Shown in pieces: positions 12,301 through 24,164 of a stretch of 64,000 bases of DNA (position 1 is the first letter of the stretch; each line of letters opens with the position of its first letter). Position numbers and translations under genes: made by a program. This DNA is from Adiantum capillus-veneris (Eukaryota > Streptophyta > Polypodiopsida > Polypodiales > Pteridaceae): contig CM043959.1 in NCBI GenBank assembly GCA_014529385.2, forward strand, positions 13,759,309 to 13,823,308, read 5' to 3'. The notes below the pieces were generated by a model. The model was not told the DNA's origin. It made no database searches and saw only the letters and a program-made list of their open reading frames with translations.

Positions 12301-13631
12301 AACTTTTTGATTCTAATTCTTGGTTTCCTTGCCCATTTCTTGTGGCTTTGGATGGTGTGTTTTATCCTATAGTACAGTAAGTATCTTGATAGATGTTCTT
12401 TTTTAGCCACTTAATGGTCGTTTCACCTTTTTGACTTTTGGTGTGATTGTTGCTCTTCCTAGTGCATCCAAGCAATAGTTCTTATGCCTTGTCTTCCATA
12501 TTGATCTATGGAAGACACTCCTACTTCTCTTATTGTTTTGTATAGGTGGATAGTGGTCCTTCTTGAACTAGGAACCAATTACAATTAGCCACAACATTCT
12601 TCAAAGTAAGGAGATGTTCTTCTCAATTCTCCCAGTTCTGGTTCTAAGTTCCACATGTATATTTTCTTTTGGATTCACCTACCTCAGGTGATCCAATTAC
12701 ATAGGTAGAGATTGTTGGAGAGTTATGGCAATTATCCATTGTCCAAGTGTTCTCCCTTCAAGCGAGAGTGCAAAACCAGCTTGAGAGTCAATTTCTAGGC
12801 CTACTTGCTTTAGTTTTGGTGGCTCCATGAGAAACAAACAAGATTGATAGTCTATTTGGTGGCTTTCTATAGCACATTATTCTTCTCTTGTAGGGCTTGG
12901 ATGCAGGGTCTCTAGATCTTGCCATATTAGCTTCAGTCTCAATGTTGATGTGTATTCCTTTTTGTTATGGATATATGTTCTCAAATTCATGTTAAAAGTG
13001 AGGTGACATTCTCTTGAGATGTGTTGCAGATAGATGAAGATTACTAGCAATTTTTGCTCTAATTTTGATGAAGTTCTTTCAAATACAGTTTGCAACTCAT
13101 CATTCTATATGGTGGTTGGTGCAGTTCCTTGGTACTTCATCATTGGACAATTGCTTTCCCAATAGCTCAGGTCATCCCCTTCTTTGGACTTCTGGTAGTA
13201 CCTCGGAGATTCTAGTATGTGGTATGTGATAGGAGGTGCATGTCTGGGATTTTTGACTCTTTAATCAAGGGTGGTGGAGCACTTGAGAGTTGGGGGCATG
13301 ATCCGGATACGAATAGTCCATGCCTTTACTCTCAATTTTGATGCATTTTCTTAGGGAAGATCAATAGCAATCAGTATCTTTTGTAGATGCTAGTTGTACA
13401 ACTTGTGAGTTGGTTGAGTTGAGGAGATTCTTGTCAAAGGTTGATTTACTTTTAGCAAGCAAACAACATTTTACTTCCTGGACGTCTGTCAAGGGTAGTG
13501 GTTGGATAGTACTACGATCGTGTATTGTTTGACCTCGGAGTTATGTACCATATATGCTTGTTCACAAAACCCTCTCTTTATAGTTACAGATTGCTCTCTG
13601 TAGCTTCATGGTCCGTCTTCCTTTCTAGGAG
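12301..13631 (+). other. Internal region of the left unit, non-coding
   Basis: Parallels 16820-17640 and 19560-19761 of the right unit with many substitutions and small gaps. No domain seen on either strand. Confidence 0.6.
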
Positions 13632-13642
13632 CTGAGAGGGGG
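13632..13642 (+). other. Polypurine tract before LTR B
   Basis: CTGAGAGGGGG immediately before TGTTAGAG; the right unit has TTGAGAGGGAG at the same place (19762-19772). Confidence 0.6.
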
Positions 13643-13991
13643 TGTTAGAGTTATGGCATCTCTCTGCATATTTCCAGTTGGTCCCAATGACTCCCATAGA
13701 CATGTGTTAGGGAGTGAGGATTGTTTTGTGGTTGTGCCTGCCAAGTCTAAAGCAATTTTCTTAGGTGGGGACATTCTATTTATGTTTGGTTCAAGGTTTT
13801 GGCTCAGTTATGGCCACATAGGCTCCTCTTGCCTCCGGGTAGGTTTCTCCTTCACATGACATTGTCTTCCTAGGGCCCTAGGGGTCAGTAGCCCCATCTT
13901 CTAATGCTCTTTCCCACTTATGGGATTTTTCCTCAGTCGTGGAGCTAGAGATCTGAGTCAGATAGCCTTGTTATTTCCCTATGTAGAGAGT

Positions 13992-14012
13992 GGGGGGGGG
14001 GGGGGGGGGGGG
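13992..14012. repeat. Poly-G run, 21 bases
   Basis: Lies inside LTR B where LTR A has GGATCTAGGAGGGT, so it looks like expansion of a short G-rich site. Length may be unreliable. Confidence 0.9.
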
Positions 14013-14606
14013 AGTTCACCTCTTGACCAATGTAGTACAACCATAAGAAGGACGCTCCTTGGGTGCCCCAGGGAGCTTGCGGAAAATCAACCCTAGATAT
14101 CAATCTGGCATTTTTTTAGCAGATCAACAATCTAGAATTTTGCTCAATAGATCAACATCCCTAGCATTTTTTCCTAGCATCCCTTAGCATTTTTGGTGGG
14201 TAGACATGGTAGAGTTTGTTGCAGATGGTAGGCATTATGTGCAAGCATGCAGATCAGCCCCAACATTTTTCATGGGCAGTAGTGGCATTGCTTGGAGATT
14301 ATCTGCACGGTGTAGTGCATCCTTACGGAAGCCTTACACAAGCATTGTGATAATGTAGTGGTAGGGTTTCTCATCCAAGATCAAGATCTAGATTTAGATC
14401 TAGCCAAGAGGAGATGCAACGGATCTATGTTCTTAAAGCATGTTGGAGGTGGTACCCATATTGAGGCCATGCCAGTGGTCTTATGTACAGGAGCACATGG
14501 CAAAGCAGTTGGTAGGTGTGTGTACCTTGGGTCTATCCAATTGTGCATGTCAAGACCTCCTTGGTCACTTGTATGAGCAGTTTGTTAATGGAGAGCCTTT
14601 CCCACA

Positions 14607-14609
<3 letters not shown>

Positions 14610-14687
<78 letters not shown>
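14610..14687. repeat. (CT)n microsatellite inside LTR B
   Basis: About 39 CT units near the LTR end. Confidence 0.97.
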
Positions 14688-14689
<2 letters not shown>

Positions 14690-14847
14690 GAGATGTCATG
14701 TCTCTTTCTACCTTAGTAATCTCTCTTTTCCGTAAGTGCCTTGGTCATGTATATGGCATTGCAGGTGTTCTAGATCAGAGTCAAGGTATCCACCAAATCA
14801 TGAGCCAATTCTCTTCTTCATTGCATCTTCCAATGCCACCCTTGACA

Positions 14848-14865
14848 TGATATTAGAGCCATAGG
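14848..14865 (+). other. Decayed primer binding site of the right unit
   Basis: TGATATTAGAGCCATAGG directly after LTR B. It differs from TGGTATCAGAGCCATAGG by two transitions. Confidence 0.65.
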
Positions 14866-17640
14866 TGACAAGACCACCTTGGATGCTCCAATTTGGTTGA
14901 TCGATGCCGTTTTGGAACTGATTGAGAGAAAGAAACTTGTTGTTTTGCTTGTTTTTTCTCTAGTGTAGGGCTGAATTAGGTATGCCGAGGCTATGGATCC
15001 TCGCCTACAACCTCCACATCTCTACCCTTGTTTACCTCAACCTCTCTTCATCAAGGGGAACCCAATGGATTTTTCATGATGTGTAGCAGTGCTGGATTGG
15101 TTTGTTTTTTCTAGATGGAGTCTTATCTTTTACCTTCCCGCAAGGGAAGCAAGCATGCAATTGTTGGATCCAAAGGGGGAGCTGTTCGTTTTGACCTTCT
15201 TCTTTAGAGAGAAGTGTTTGGAACGTAGTAGAATCTTCTTCAACACTTTTGGAGCAGGTTTTTATGATTGTGTTCTCTTTTTGAGGAGATGGATTGATAG
15301 ATTTGCTATGCCTTTTGCAAATGCACGTTTTTCTAGAAATTGTCTATGGAGCTACCTATCCAATGTGTAGCAGGTTGATGATTTGATTGCACTTTTGTAC
15401 TAGATTGTGGATAATGCATGACAGAGGGGGATCTTTTAACTTCTAGAAGCAAAGGATGTTTGATCATTTTTATTTTTTTTTCCATCTAAGTATGGAAGTT
15501 CTAGTTACAGCTTCAGTTGACCCTTGTTCATCTAGTATACACCATTCAAATGCATTTTTTAGTGCATGTGTTGGAGGTAGCTTTGGCAAGAAGAGGATAC
15601 TTTTATCTCTAGAACCACTTCTTGTTTGATCATTCAAACCTCTATCAATGAGGTGTAGATGTGGATCATGCGGTACCAGATACTTAGCCAACAACAATTC
15701 AAGGATGTTTTGTGGGAGTGTGGACTAATCCTATCTCCATGTTCTCTCTTCATCGATGGTAGTGTGGACGTACAAATTTGGCCATTTCTATGGGAGTGTG
15801 GACTACTCCTATTTCCATGTTCTCTCTTCACCCAATGGTAGTGTGGACCTGCAGATTTGGCCATTTCTTTGCCCTTTGGTAAGCTTGTTAGTACCATTTG
15901 TGGGATATGTTTTCTATTTCATATGGGTGATAGAAAATTTGTTGAGATCCTTTTGGATGAAAGGTTTTCACGCAGTGCCGGTAGTTGGTGCGGACATCTC
16001 ATTCCTACTCTCATAGTCCTCAACATTTGGATGCTTCTCTTGTGTTTCCCTTTGGAGTGCTCCAACCTTAGGGCAACCCATTCCAAACTTCCAGAGGATG
16101 TTGCAGTTTCCCTAGGTGATTCCTTTACTCTTGCCTTGAGTAATGGTGTCATGTTGTGATATTGATTACACAGTTTAGTGGTGGGTATATTCTTCTTAGT
16201 ACAACCAGAAAGGATGGTTTTGGTGAATATTGCAAGGAAACAAGTTACAACAATGGGAGTATATGTACTCTTCCAACCAAGTCTCTATGGTGTTTGGCAA
16301 TTTGTATTGGATTGTACCTATAGGGTTGATCTTGGCAGGTTTAGAGGAGGAAGGGACATATGGTTTGATCTCAGAGAGTTTGCTTGAGTAGCTAGGTTTT
16401 GTTGGGCCCCGATGGTTCCTTTGGCAAACATGATCATTAGGTGATGACTTTCAGGTCTTTCTATTCTTAGTTGTCCGTGTTTATAGATGGCATGATTCTC
16501 TTTAAGCCTCAAGTTCTATAAGATTTAAGTTTTTCTATTCAATAACACAAGAAGAAGTTTTACTCCACATTGTCTTAGAATTATTTCTAGTGGTACTAAA
16601 TCTATTTTCCCAAGATTGAGCAAGAAGGGGGCTTTTATCCTAAGGGGAGCTCTTCGCTTTAGCTCTTCAGCTTTCAATGACATTGTATGCTCTATTCCAC
16701 CATGGAGTTGAGTCAATTGTTTTACCATAGAGCATACTTTTGAGGATACTTCTCTTTCTATTATCTTCAGTCAACTATCAATGCTACATTTAGCTGAGTG
16801 CCATGCATGGTATCTTCTAGTCCTTAGTTTCCTTTCTTGTTTCTTGTGGCTTTGGATTATGTGCTTTAGCCCATCGTGTAGTAAGTATCTTGGTGGATAT
16901 TCTTTTTTATCCACATTGATGTTTGCTTTGTCTTCTAGATTGATCCCTACAGACTCAACCATTCATAACACACCTACTTCTCTTATCCTTAGACTAGCAT
17001 GTTGTTTCATATAGGTGGACAGTGGTTCTTCTCAAACTAGGAACCATTTACCACAATTAGCCATGGCATTCTTTATAGTGGAGAGATGTTCTTCTTGATT
17101 CTCCCATATTTGGATCTAAGTTCCATAGGTATATTTTATTTTTTGATTCACCTACCTTGGGTGGTCTGGTTACAAGTAGAGATTTATGACAATTATCCAT
17201 GGTTTGGGTGTTCTCTCTTCAAAGGGAGATGTGGCGAGCTTGGGTGTTCCTTTTTAGACCTGTTCCTTCAATTTTGGTGGTTCCATGAGCAACAAACAAG
17301 ATTGATAGCCTATTTGGTGGCTTTGTATATATAGCACATTGTTCTTCTCTTGTAGAGCTTGGATGCAAGATCTCTAAATCTTGCCGTATTAGCTCCAACC
17401 TCATTACCGATGTGTTGTTCCTTTCTGTTGGCTCCCAATTTGCTCTAAAAGTGGGGATGTGTTCCTTACAAATGAAGATCAATAGCAATTTTCATTGTCA
17501 GTTTCCATGAACTTCCTTTAGATACAATTTGTAGTTCATCATTCTATATGGTGGTTGGTGTAGTTCATTGGTTCTTTGTCATCATGCAATTGATTTCTCA
17601 ATAGCTTAGGTCATCCCATTCTCCAGTCGTAGCTTGGAGA
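14866..17640 (+). other. Internal region of the right unit
   Basis: Non-coding in the main. A 93-codon frame at 15089-15370 and several of 60-100 codons occur, but none shows a Gag, RT or integrase motif. The second half (16820-17640) matches the left unit. Confidence 0.55.
15714..15869. repeat. 78-bp tandem duplication
   Basis: Two units beginning GGGAGTGTGGACTA at 15714 and 15792, ending in TTTGGCCATTTCT, with a few substitutions between them. Confidence 0.85.
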
Positions 17641-18200
17641 TTTTGGCATGTTTGAGCAAGCCTTTGAGCTCTTGGACCACTACTCTTTGATCATTAGCAT
17701 CCTACTTAGTAATTTTCACTTAGGACCGTTAATCAAGCCTCCTCTTGCATTAATAAAGCCCAATATTGAGCCAAGTTGGGTGCATTGAAATCGTGCCATT
17801 TATTCATCGTCTTGCAAAAATCTTGTTGTTGGAAGAAGCTTGTAATGAGGGCTTTTTAATGAGCTCCTAAGCTTCACATTTGGACCTCATTTGATGCCTC
17901 CACCATTTTCATCAACGCGAGTATTCTTTGCCTCTAATTTACAATTTGTATAGAGCTTAAGATCTTAGAAATTATTTTTAGAAAGAGGACACTCCAAAAT
18001 GTTGGGTCAACTCACCCAAAATAGCATCATTTGGGATGTCTCAAGTTCAAATCAACAAAGCTATTTTGGCAAAGAAATAGTGAAAAAACATGAAACAACA
18101 ACCTAGTTTTTCCTATAGTCCACCCGGGTCTATGTACTACGGAAGGGCACTAACTAGAATATCTGTAGAATTATTTTTTTTATTGACCAAAGTGGCTCTG

Positions 18201-18267
18201 ATCGACTACAATAAGAATTACCCCAAGTGTGTGACGGTCACTTGGGGTAATTCTCGTTGTAGTTGAT
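18201..18267. repeat. 29-bp inverted repeat (foldback) at the start of the Gag remnant
   Basis: Arms 18201-18229 and 18239-18267 match at 26 of 29 positions with a 9-base spacer. The right arm runs on into Gag-coding sequence, so the left arm is probably an inverted copy of gag DNA made at a break. Confidence 0.85.
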
Positions 18268-18930
18268 GACAACTTTGTGCACTAATTGGATGAAGCTACC
18301 ACTGCACTCATCAATGCTTGAATGTATGTTTGTTATTAAAGAAAAACACTCTAAAATTTCACTCAAAATGCAATTATATGGTTTAATGATAAAGAAGGAG
18401 AGGATCTCTCTAAACCCATCAATTGTCAAAAGAGCATTTGCACTCAATTGATCTATTTGGTAGATGAAGAGGACAAGATAGCGGTTCTCTCAAAAGCACT
18501 CATCAAAGAGTTCAATCAAATAGTGACCATCCTCAAAGAAAAAGAACCAGTATCAACTTTTGAAAGCATCATCAACTCACTTCAAGAAGAGTCCAAAAAA
18601 TGACAAAAGCACTAAAGGAGCCTTTAATGGAGCATATGCAGTCAATAGTAGCAAAATTAAGTGATGCCAACATTGTGAAAGAAACATTATTTGTCAAAGG
18701 ATTGCTACAAGATCAACCCATGCAATGTATGTGGAAAGAACACACATTCACCAAATTTTTGTTTCTACAAAGACAAAGAAGCTGGCACAAGCAATAGAAG
18801 CAACTTCAAAGATGGAGATCAAGGTAAAAACTCTAACAAAAAAGGCAAAATTAATATGGCACTTGAAGACTCTGACGACAAAGATGGTGAGGTCAATACT
18901 TACTACATCAAAGACATACTGTGAAGCACC
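18240..18930 (+). pseudogene. gag: Copia Gag pseudogene
   Basis: Split between frames with several stops. Recognisable pieces are a capsid-like stretch (LVDEEDKIAVLSKALIKEF followed by ILKEKEP and INSLQEE) as in the second half of the Copia Gag domain, and a CX2CX4HX4C knuckle (CNVCGKNTHSPNFC) at about 18718-18760, followed by a Lys/Asp-rich tail. No protease follows; a purine tract and LTR come within about 120 bp. So this is an internally deleted or non-autonomous copy. Confidence 0.65.
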
Positions 18931-19051
18931 AACTTTTGTAGCCAAAACCTTGATGGAATCAAGGGAGACATTTTTCATCTATTCATATTGTTAAATTCTT
19001 TACGATAAACATATGATTCCTACACCCTACTGTTAAATATTCTAGGGGAGG

Positions 19052-19559
19052 ATACTTTGTATTTGTTGAGTTTTTTTGTTTTCGGAGTCAGGCAGGGCAA
19101 GCCTGGCAGCTCCCCTTATCCACCGTAAGGGGACAAGAAGAACGACCAGGACTATGCCTCGAGAAACCAAAGGCAGCTTACATACGACACACACGAGGAG
19201 GTTTGTTAGAGTGTGTGACATATTTGTGCACCTTTGTATATGGAGCCTTTCCCTAGCCACTTAGGCATGTCTAGCCTTCCCAAATGATTCCATTCAAATG
19301 TACATGTCCTAGGGATGCTTCAACACATTCCCCGCTTGCATAAGAAGCGAAGAGGTTGCATATGAGTCCTCCACTTGATTCTCTCCAATTGGATTGATCC
19401 TTGAGCTCTCTCATACCTGATCCATGGTGTAAGAAAAAAACTCTAGCCTATGCCTATATAAGAGGCACTTTTTTAGTCATTTTCAACTTCAATAAATCAA
19501 GCTCTACTATGTCATTTTCTATCCATGAATGGTTGATTTGAGTTTTTGCTATAACCCTA
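19052..19559 (+). repeat. 3' LTR of the nested Copia element
   Basis: Preceded by the purine tract CTAGGGGAGGA (19041-19051). It contains CTATATAAGAGGC at 19454 (TATA) and AATAAA at 19491, and ends CCCTACA, after which the host element resumes. The start is uncertain by a few bases. Confidence 0.55.
19454..19463 (+). promoter_or_regulatory. TATA box in the nested LTR
   Basis: CTATATAAGA, about 30 bp before a likely transcription start, with AATAAA 37 bases downstream. Confidence 0.5.
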
Positions 19560-19772
19560 CAGGTTGACAAACTCAGTTGAGATTCTTGCTAGACAGCATT
19601 GTACTTCTCGAACCTCTTTCGGGGGTAGTGCTTGGATGGTACTATGGCCATATATTGTTCAACCTCAAATTTTTATAGCATATATCCTCATCCACAAAAC
19701 CCTCTCTTTATAGTTGCACATTGCTCACTCCAGCTTCTTTGTCCATTTTCCTTTCCAAGAGTTGAGAGGGAG

Positions 19773-20542
19773 TGTTAGAGTTATGCTATCTCTCTAGATT
19801 CTTCTAGTCAGTCCTAGTGTATCCTAGGTATAGGTGTTAGGAAGTGAGGCAATTTTCTCATGTCGGGACATTCAACCATGCTAAGCTCAGGGTTTTGGCT
19901 TGGTTCCATGGCCATGTAGGCTCCTCTTGCCTCAGGGTATTTTTTCCCCTTGCAGGCCATTGCCTTCCTAGAGCCCTAAGGGCCCATATCCCCATTTTTT
20001 TATGCTCTTTCCCATCTATGGGATCCTTCCTCATTTGTGGAGCTAGAGATTTGGGTTGGGACTCTTGTTATTTCCTTGTATAGTGAGCAAGGAAGGTCAC
20101 CTCCTATGCAATGGAGTACATCCCAAAGGGAGACACCCTCCCTTGGGTGACCTAGGGGGTTTGCAGAGATCATCCCTCGAGATCATTTTCTCAGTAGTTG
20201 AATAGCCCTAGCATTATTGCTCGCTAGCCCCTAGTGTTTTTGGTACGTAGCCATGGCATGGTTTGCTATAGATGGTGGACATTATGTGCATGTGAGCAGA
20301 TTAGTCCCAATGGTTTTCATCGGTAGCAGTGGCATTTCTTGGATATAATTTCCACGATGAAGTGCATGATCTTGGTAGACTTACATATGCATTGTGATCA
20401 TGCAGTGGTAGAATTTATCATCCAAGATCCAAATCTAGATCTAGATCAAGCTAAAAGGAGTTGCACCAAATCTATGTACTCAGAGAATGCTGGAGGTAAT
20501 GCCCATGTTGAGGCCGTGCCAATGGCCTCATGTGCAGGAGGA
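19773..20542 (+). repeat. LTR C, truncated
   Basis: Follows LTR B from TGTTAGAGTTATGC through GGCTCCTCTTGCCTC to GGCCTCATGTGCAGGAG, then stops matching. The last 360 bp or so of the LTR are missing. Confidence 0.7.
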
Positions 20543-20727
20543 GAATAAGTTATGTTTTGTGAAGGGTTTTAAACACTACTCTTGTAAACAAATTACATGG
20601 GAGTAAGACTACCCTATGCATGTAAGCATTGAAACACCAAGTCAAGTACTCACACAAGTTTGTCAAAACGAGTAGACATTGCCTTCATAGCCAAGAATTC
20701 ATAGCTAATACCCTTCTTATTTTTATT

Positions 20728-21106
20728 TATCATGGATTTCAACATAATTTTGCTACATCCAAGTGTAGCTAGGAAAGCTTCCACACAAGAAACATGAAAA
20801 CCATATACTATCTAATGTGAAAGGATGTTTGGGAGATCTTTGAAGGTGCAGAATCAAATAGCAAGGTCAATCCTCCAAATTGGAAGAATAAAAATGAGTG
20901 GTTGCTGCCCTCCTAGCCAAGAACACAAGAGCTATTTATCATGGATTTCAACATGATTCATGTTACACCCAAGTTTAGTTGGAAAAGCTTCCACACCAGG
21001 AAGATAAAAACCATTTGACATCTGATGCAAAAGGACCTTTGGGAGCTCTTCGAAGATGGTGAAGCAAGTAACATGGCCAATACTCCAGAATGGAAGAGGC
21101 AAAACA
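20728..21106. repeat. Direct repeat, 209-bp period
   Basis: TTTATCATGGATTTCAACAT and the following 160 bp recur 209 bp downstream, moderately diverged (GCTTCCACACAAGAA and GCTTCCACACCAGGA). Not assigned to an element. Confidence 0.8.
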
Positions 21107-21139
21107 ACAAAGCACTCTGCATAATCACTAGTTGTTTAT

Positions 21140-21452
21140 TGTTAGAGTGAGAGCCTAGATTTCTCTTGTGGGACATATCCCCATATCCATGAGGAAACTT
21201 CCTAGTTCTTTCCATATGAAGAATCTTCTTACACACTTTCCACACACAAGGAAACTTTCTATGAACTTTCTTTAACCTCCCCAACTCACCTCCTTGAAGC
21301 TCTACTTAAGATCCTTCTATTTCATTGTTGTATGCATTTCTCTATTGATTAAGCATCTCTATTCTCATTATTCTATTATGCAATTGATTATTGCTACTAA
21401 GTGATTACTTACAATGAATGGTACCCTAATTGACCCTCCTTAGATCACTACA
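21140..21452 (+). repeat. 5' LTR of the short element
   Basis: 313 bp from TGTTAGAGTGAGAG to GATCACTACA. Shared order with the 3' copy: CATATCCCCATA, TATGAAGAATCTTCTTAC, CTTTCTATGAACTTTC, AAGCATCTCTATTCTCATTA. Confidence 0.7.
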
Positions 21453-21454
21453 AC

Positions 21455-21466
21455 TAGTATCAAAGC
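21455..21466 (+). other. Primer binding site of the short element
   Basis: TAGTATCAAAGC two bases after the LTR end; TGGTATCAGAGC with two changes. Confidence 0.6.
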
Positions 21467-22858
21467 TAGGACTAGGAGAAGGGATAAATACCATTCACAA
21501 AAAACATAATTAGATCTTTTTAAGATTAGAACTGATCTCTTTACAAAATGATCTAGCCAATATATCTGCATTTTAGAAGCAATTGTCCTGCTTTTTTTAT
21601 TTCGATAATCTCCTACATCTAGAATCCTTATCATATGTATCTTCAAAGAAAATAAAAATAAAAATAAAAGGCCTTTGAAAGCTATCAAAGTCTTAACTGC
21701 CTTGCAAAGAAGATATTCTTTTGGAAACAAAATGTGGAACTCCTATTGAAGCAAGCTCATCACCGACTGTGGTAGTAGGGTATTGAGAATCACTTGGAGT
21801 AGCATGTGATCAAGTGTTACCATGCCAAAACTCTGAAAATTCCCTTCCATTTTATGCTTGGTAACTCTACTTCACTTCTTTGGATTAATTGTTGTAGCCT
21901 ACGAACTAATTTAGCTTGTTGTTTACCTCCTCTTCCATGCTCAACCAATTTTCTTGCTACCTCAAGCCCTACAACAATGATTGCTAGCAGCTCATGCTAT
22001 GCCCAAGCACTTAGAGTTGGCCATTAACTTTTTCTGATTGTTCATCATTACAACACCATCTATTGTGTTTAAGCTCGCCTTCAAACCACTTAGAATCCCT
22101 TCCATCTAGCATATATTCATGCTTATCAAATAGCATTCTCTACCTCATCATCTGCATTTTATAGCCTACATTGTCCTTCAATATACAACCTCTACCATGC
22201 TCTATGATATGTATGTAGGTTGAAGTTTCTCTATGATTCGCTTGTAGATTGGATTTTTTGCCAATCTCTCCATTGAAAGTACTCGTGTAGCAGTCATTCT
22301 TGGCACAAGTTTGGAGTTTGACTTTCCACTCTTTATTAGCCCATCGGCATCAAAGAAGATCTTTACTCCAAGATTAAAAGAAGACAAAGAGAAATACAGA
22401 GGACATAAAGATCATCATGGAAAGAACAAAAACAACACAAAAGAAGGAAAACATTAGTTACAAATATGATCATTGAGGCAAGGGCATCATCATCAATGTA
22501 ATAACAAAAGGAATGTGTTGTACTCTATGTGTTTGCTCACTAGTAACTTTCATAAAGCCTAAAATTATCATTTTCTCTATTGCTCTTGATGTAAGGCTAA
22601 TAGAAAGTACAACTACATAATAAAGTGGTAAGAGCTATCCTTGAAGTTGATTTTAAACCTGCTACAATAGGATTTACTAGTAAATCTAGAGTGATGTATT
22701 TTATTGAATAATGGTGCTGAAAAAAATTGACATCCACCATGTTGAATTGTGTGAACCTCTCAATTGTATCAAGGTAACTTCCTCGGAACAAGGGTAGAAA
22801 TTCACAAGAAGAATTTCTTAGTTTAAGGGGAGGCAATCATAGCCTCTCAAGGAGAGGG

Positions 22859-23120
22859 TTATTGGAGTGAGATCTTAGATTGCTCCTATGCAACATATCC
22901 CCATAGCCATGAGGAACCTTCCTAGTTCTTTTCATATGAAGAATCTTCTTACCCACTTTCCACATCAAAAAACTTTCTATGAACTTTCATAAACCATCTC
23001 AACTCACCTCCCTTGAAGCTCTATTTAAGAGCCATCTATTTTGTTGTTGCATGCATTTTTCTGGTAACTAAGCATCTCTATTCTCATTATTCTCTTGTAC
23101 ATGTAATTATTGTTAATTAA
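22859..23120 (+). repeat. 3' LTR of the short element, end missing
   Basis: Begins after the purine tract AAGGAGAGGG (22849-22858) and follows the 5' LTR to about 23100, then diverges before the expected CTACA end. Confidence 0.65.
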
Positions 23121-23423
23121 ACTCAAAGGATAGGTTTGGATATCTCATGTATATGCATGTACTACTTCTTATTCTTTTAGGTCAAAACTTGCTTTATGTG
23201 AAAGAAGAGTGATGTGAGATTGGGACACATGGTTAAAAAAATTTAAATTGATGATTTAAAATTAGGTTTATTTTCTATTCATACTCTTTTGAATGCATAA
23301 AAATTCCATCTTTAAGGGCCATATGTGTGGTTTAATTGTCATTAACAAGTACAATTAAAGTTTGAAGTGCAGAAGTTGGTTTCGATTTATGAATATGGTT
23401 TACGATCAAGGGATGAAGTTCCC

Positions 23424-23453
23424 TTATGGTTATGGTTATGGTTATGGTTATGG
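23424..23453. repeat. (TTATGG)5 array
   Basis: Five perfect hexamers. Not the plant telomere repeat TTTAGGG. Confidence 0.95.
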
Positions 23454-23595
23454 TTTTTGGTTGTCATAGTTGGCATAGCTTTTGAAATTCTTTTCATTAT
23501 GGTTGTGGTGCCAAAATGCTACCAAAATTTGTGCAACCATGTTATATCCTAAAGTGGTTTGCATGAAAGTTGTACATCACCCAGAGTAGGGTGGA

Positions 23596-24015
23596 GTGTT
23601 CACCCATGTGTTCACCTATCTAATGAGAACTGGTATAGTGGTTTATGGTTTGAGATTTTATTTTAAAGTCGTTTTGATTAATTATGTCAAACATGTAAGG
23701 GTAGAGACACTGTACAGCATGATTTCCTTAGAAAGGGTACAGACATTTTATTTTAAAGTGGTTTTGATTAATTATGTCAAACATGTAAGGGTAGAGACAT
23801 TGTACAACATGATTTCCTTAGAAAGGATAGAGACATTGTACAACCCAATTTCCTCAAAAATGATTGTTTGTGCATATGCAAGATGCTATGATATGTTTGG
23901 ACTCATGTGTCATGTTTCTCATGACAACTTCGACACAAGATTGCACACCTACCTTGCATACTCCAAAATGAAATGGTCAATGAATTGCAGCCATGTTGGA
24001 TTGGATGTTAAATAG
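23596..24015 (+). CDS. 139-codon ORF containing an in-frame 30-residue repeat, function unknown
   Basis: The frame covers a 90-bp tandem duplication (units from about 23655 and 23745). Because 90 is a multiple of three, the peptide FKVVLINYVKHVRVETLY occurs twice, with a partial third copy of its end. I know of no matching family. No promoter, no neighbouring gene and no codon signal argue for expression, and open frames of this length can survive in repeats by chance. Confidence 0.2.
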   Translation: MFTHVFTYLMRTGIVVYGLRFYFKVVLINYVKHVRVETLYSMISLERVQTFYFKVVLINYVKHVRVETLYNMISLERIETLYNPISSKMIVCAYARCYDMFGLMCHVSHDNFDTRLHTYLAYSKMKWSMNCSHVGLDVK

Positions 24016-24164
24016 ATATTCTTTTTTTGTTAGGCTCATCTTCATGGCTAGTACATTGGGGGTTGAACTAGCCTACATGGCTAGCATTTTGCGGATCTTA
24101 CCTTGGCTTAGATTAAATACCTATTGTGACACCAACCAGATGTGGTATCTAAACTAGAATGGTT

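Larger units (their letters stand above)
13643..14847 (+). repeat. LTR B, complete, shared by both units
   Basis: 1205 bp from TGTTAGAGTTATGG to CCACCCTTGACA, preceded by a purine tract and followed by a decayed tRNA-Met primer site. It contains a G21 run and a (CT)n tract that the other copies lack. Confidence 0.7.
17641..19559 (+). mobile_element. Decayed Copia element nested in the right unit
   Basis: Interrupts the internal region of the right unit: the sequence at 17640 and at 19560 are neighbours in the left unit apart from a short stretch. It contains a Copia Gag remnant with a zinc knuckle and ends with an LTR that has a TATA box and AATAAA. The left boundary is approximate, and no 5' LTR or pol was recognised. 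Confidence 0.5.
11823..20542 (+). mobile_element. Tandem LTR-internal-LTR-internal-LTR block of a non-coding LTR family
   Basis: Three related LTR copies (start 11823, 13643, 19773) in the same direction alternate with two internal regions that also match each other (12550-12970 with 17020-17420, and 13410-13642 with 19560-19772). The middle LTR is shared. The left unit has lost the end of its LTR and the first part of its internal region. No gag or pol domain belongs to this family here, so it resembles a large non-autonomous (LARD-type) element. The chain is best explained by unequal recombination between LTRs. Confidence 0.7.
21140..23120 (+). mobile_element. Short non-autonomous LTR retrotransposon
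   Basis: Two related flanking repeats of about 300 bp, a tRNA-Met-like primer site after the first and a purine tract before the second. The 1.4-kb interior has no intact ORF; a Lys/His-rich stretch near 22370-22480 could be a Gag remnant. No pol. It resembles a small non-autonomous element. Confidence 0.7.
23121..24164. other. Unassigned DNA with short tandem repeats
   Basis: Holds a TTATGG hexamer array and a 90-bp direct repeat, listed separately. No domain recognised. Confidence 0.5.

Noticed and set aside
9209..14012. Poly-C (9209) and poly-G (13992) runs as functional G-quadruplex sites
   Set aside because: Single uninterrupted runs of uncertain length; no gene or promoter context, and possible assembly artefacts.
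15089..15370. 93-codon frame in the interior of the LTR chain as a gene
   Set aside because: No recognisable motif, and the matching interior of the other unit is deleted here, so conservation cannot be judged.
23424..23453. TTATGG array as an interstitial telomere
   Set aside because: The unit is TTATGG, not the plant TTTAGGG, and there are only five copies.
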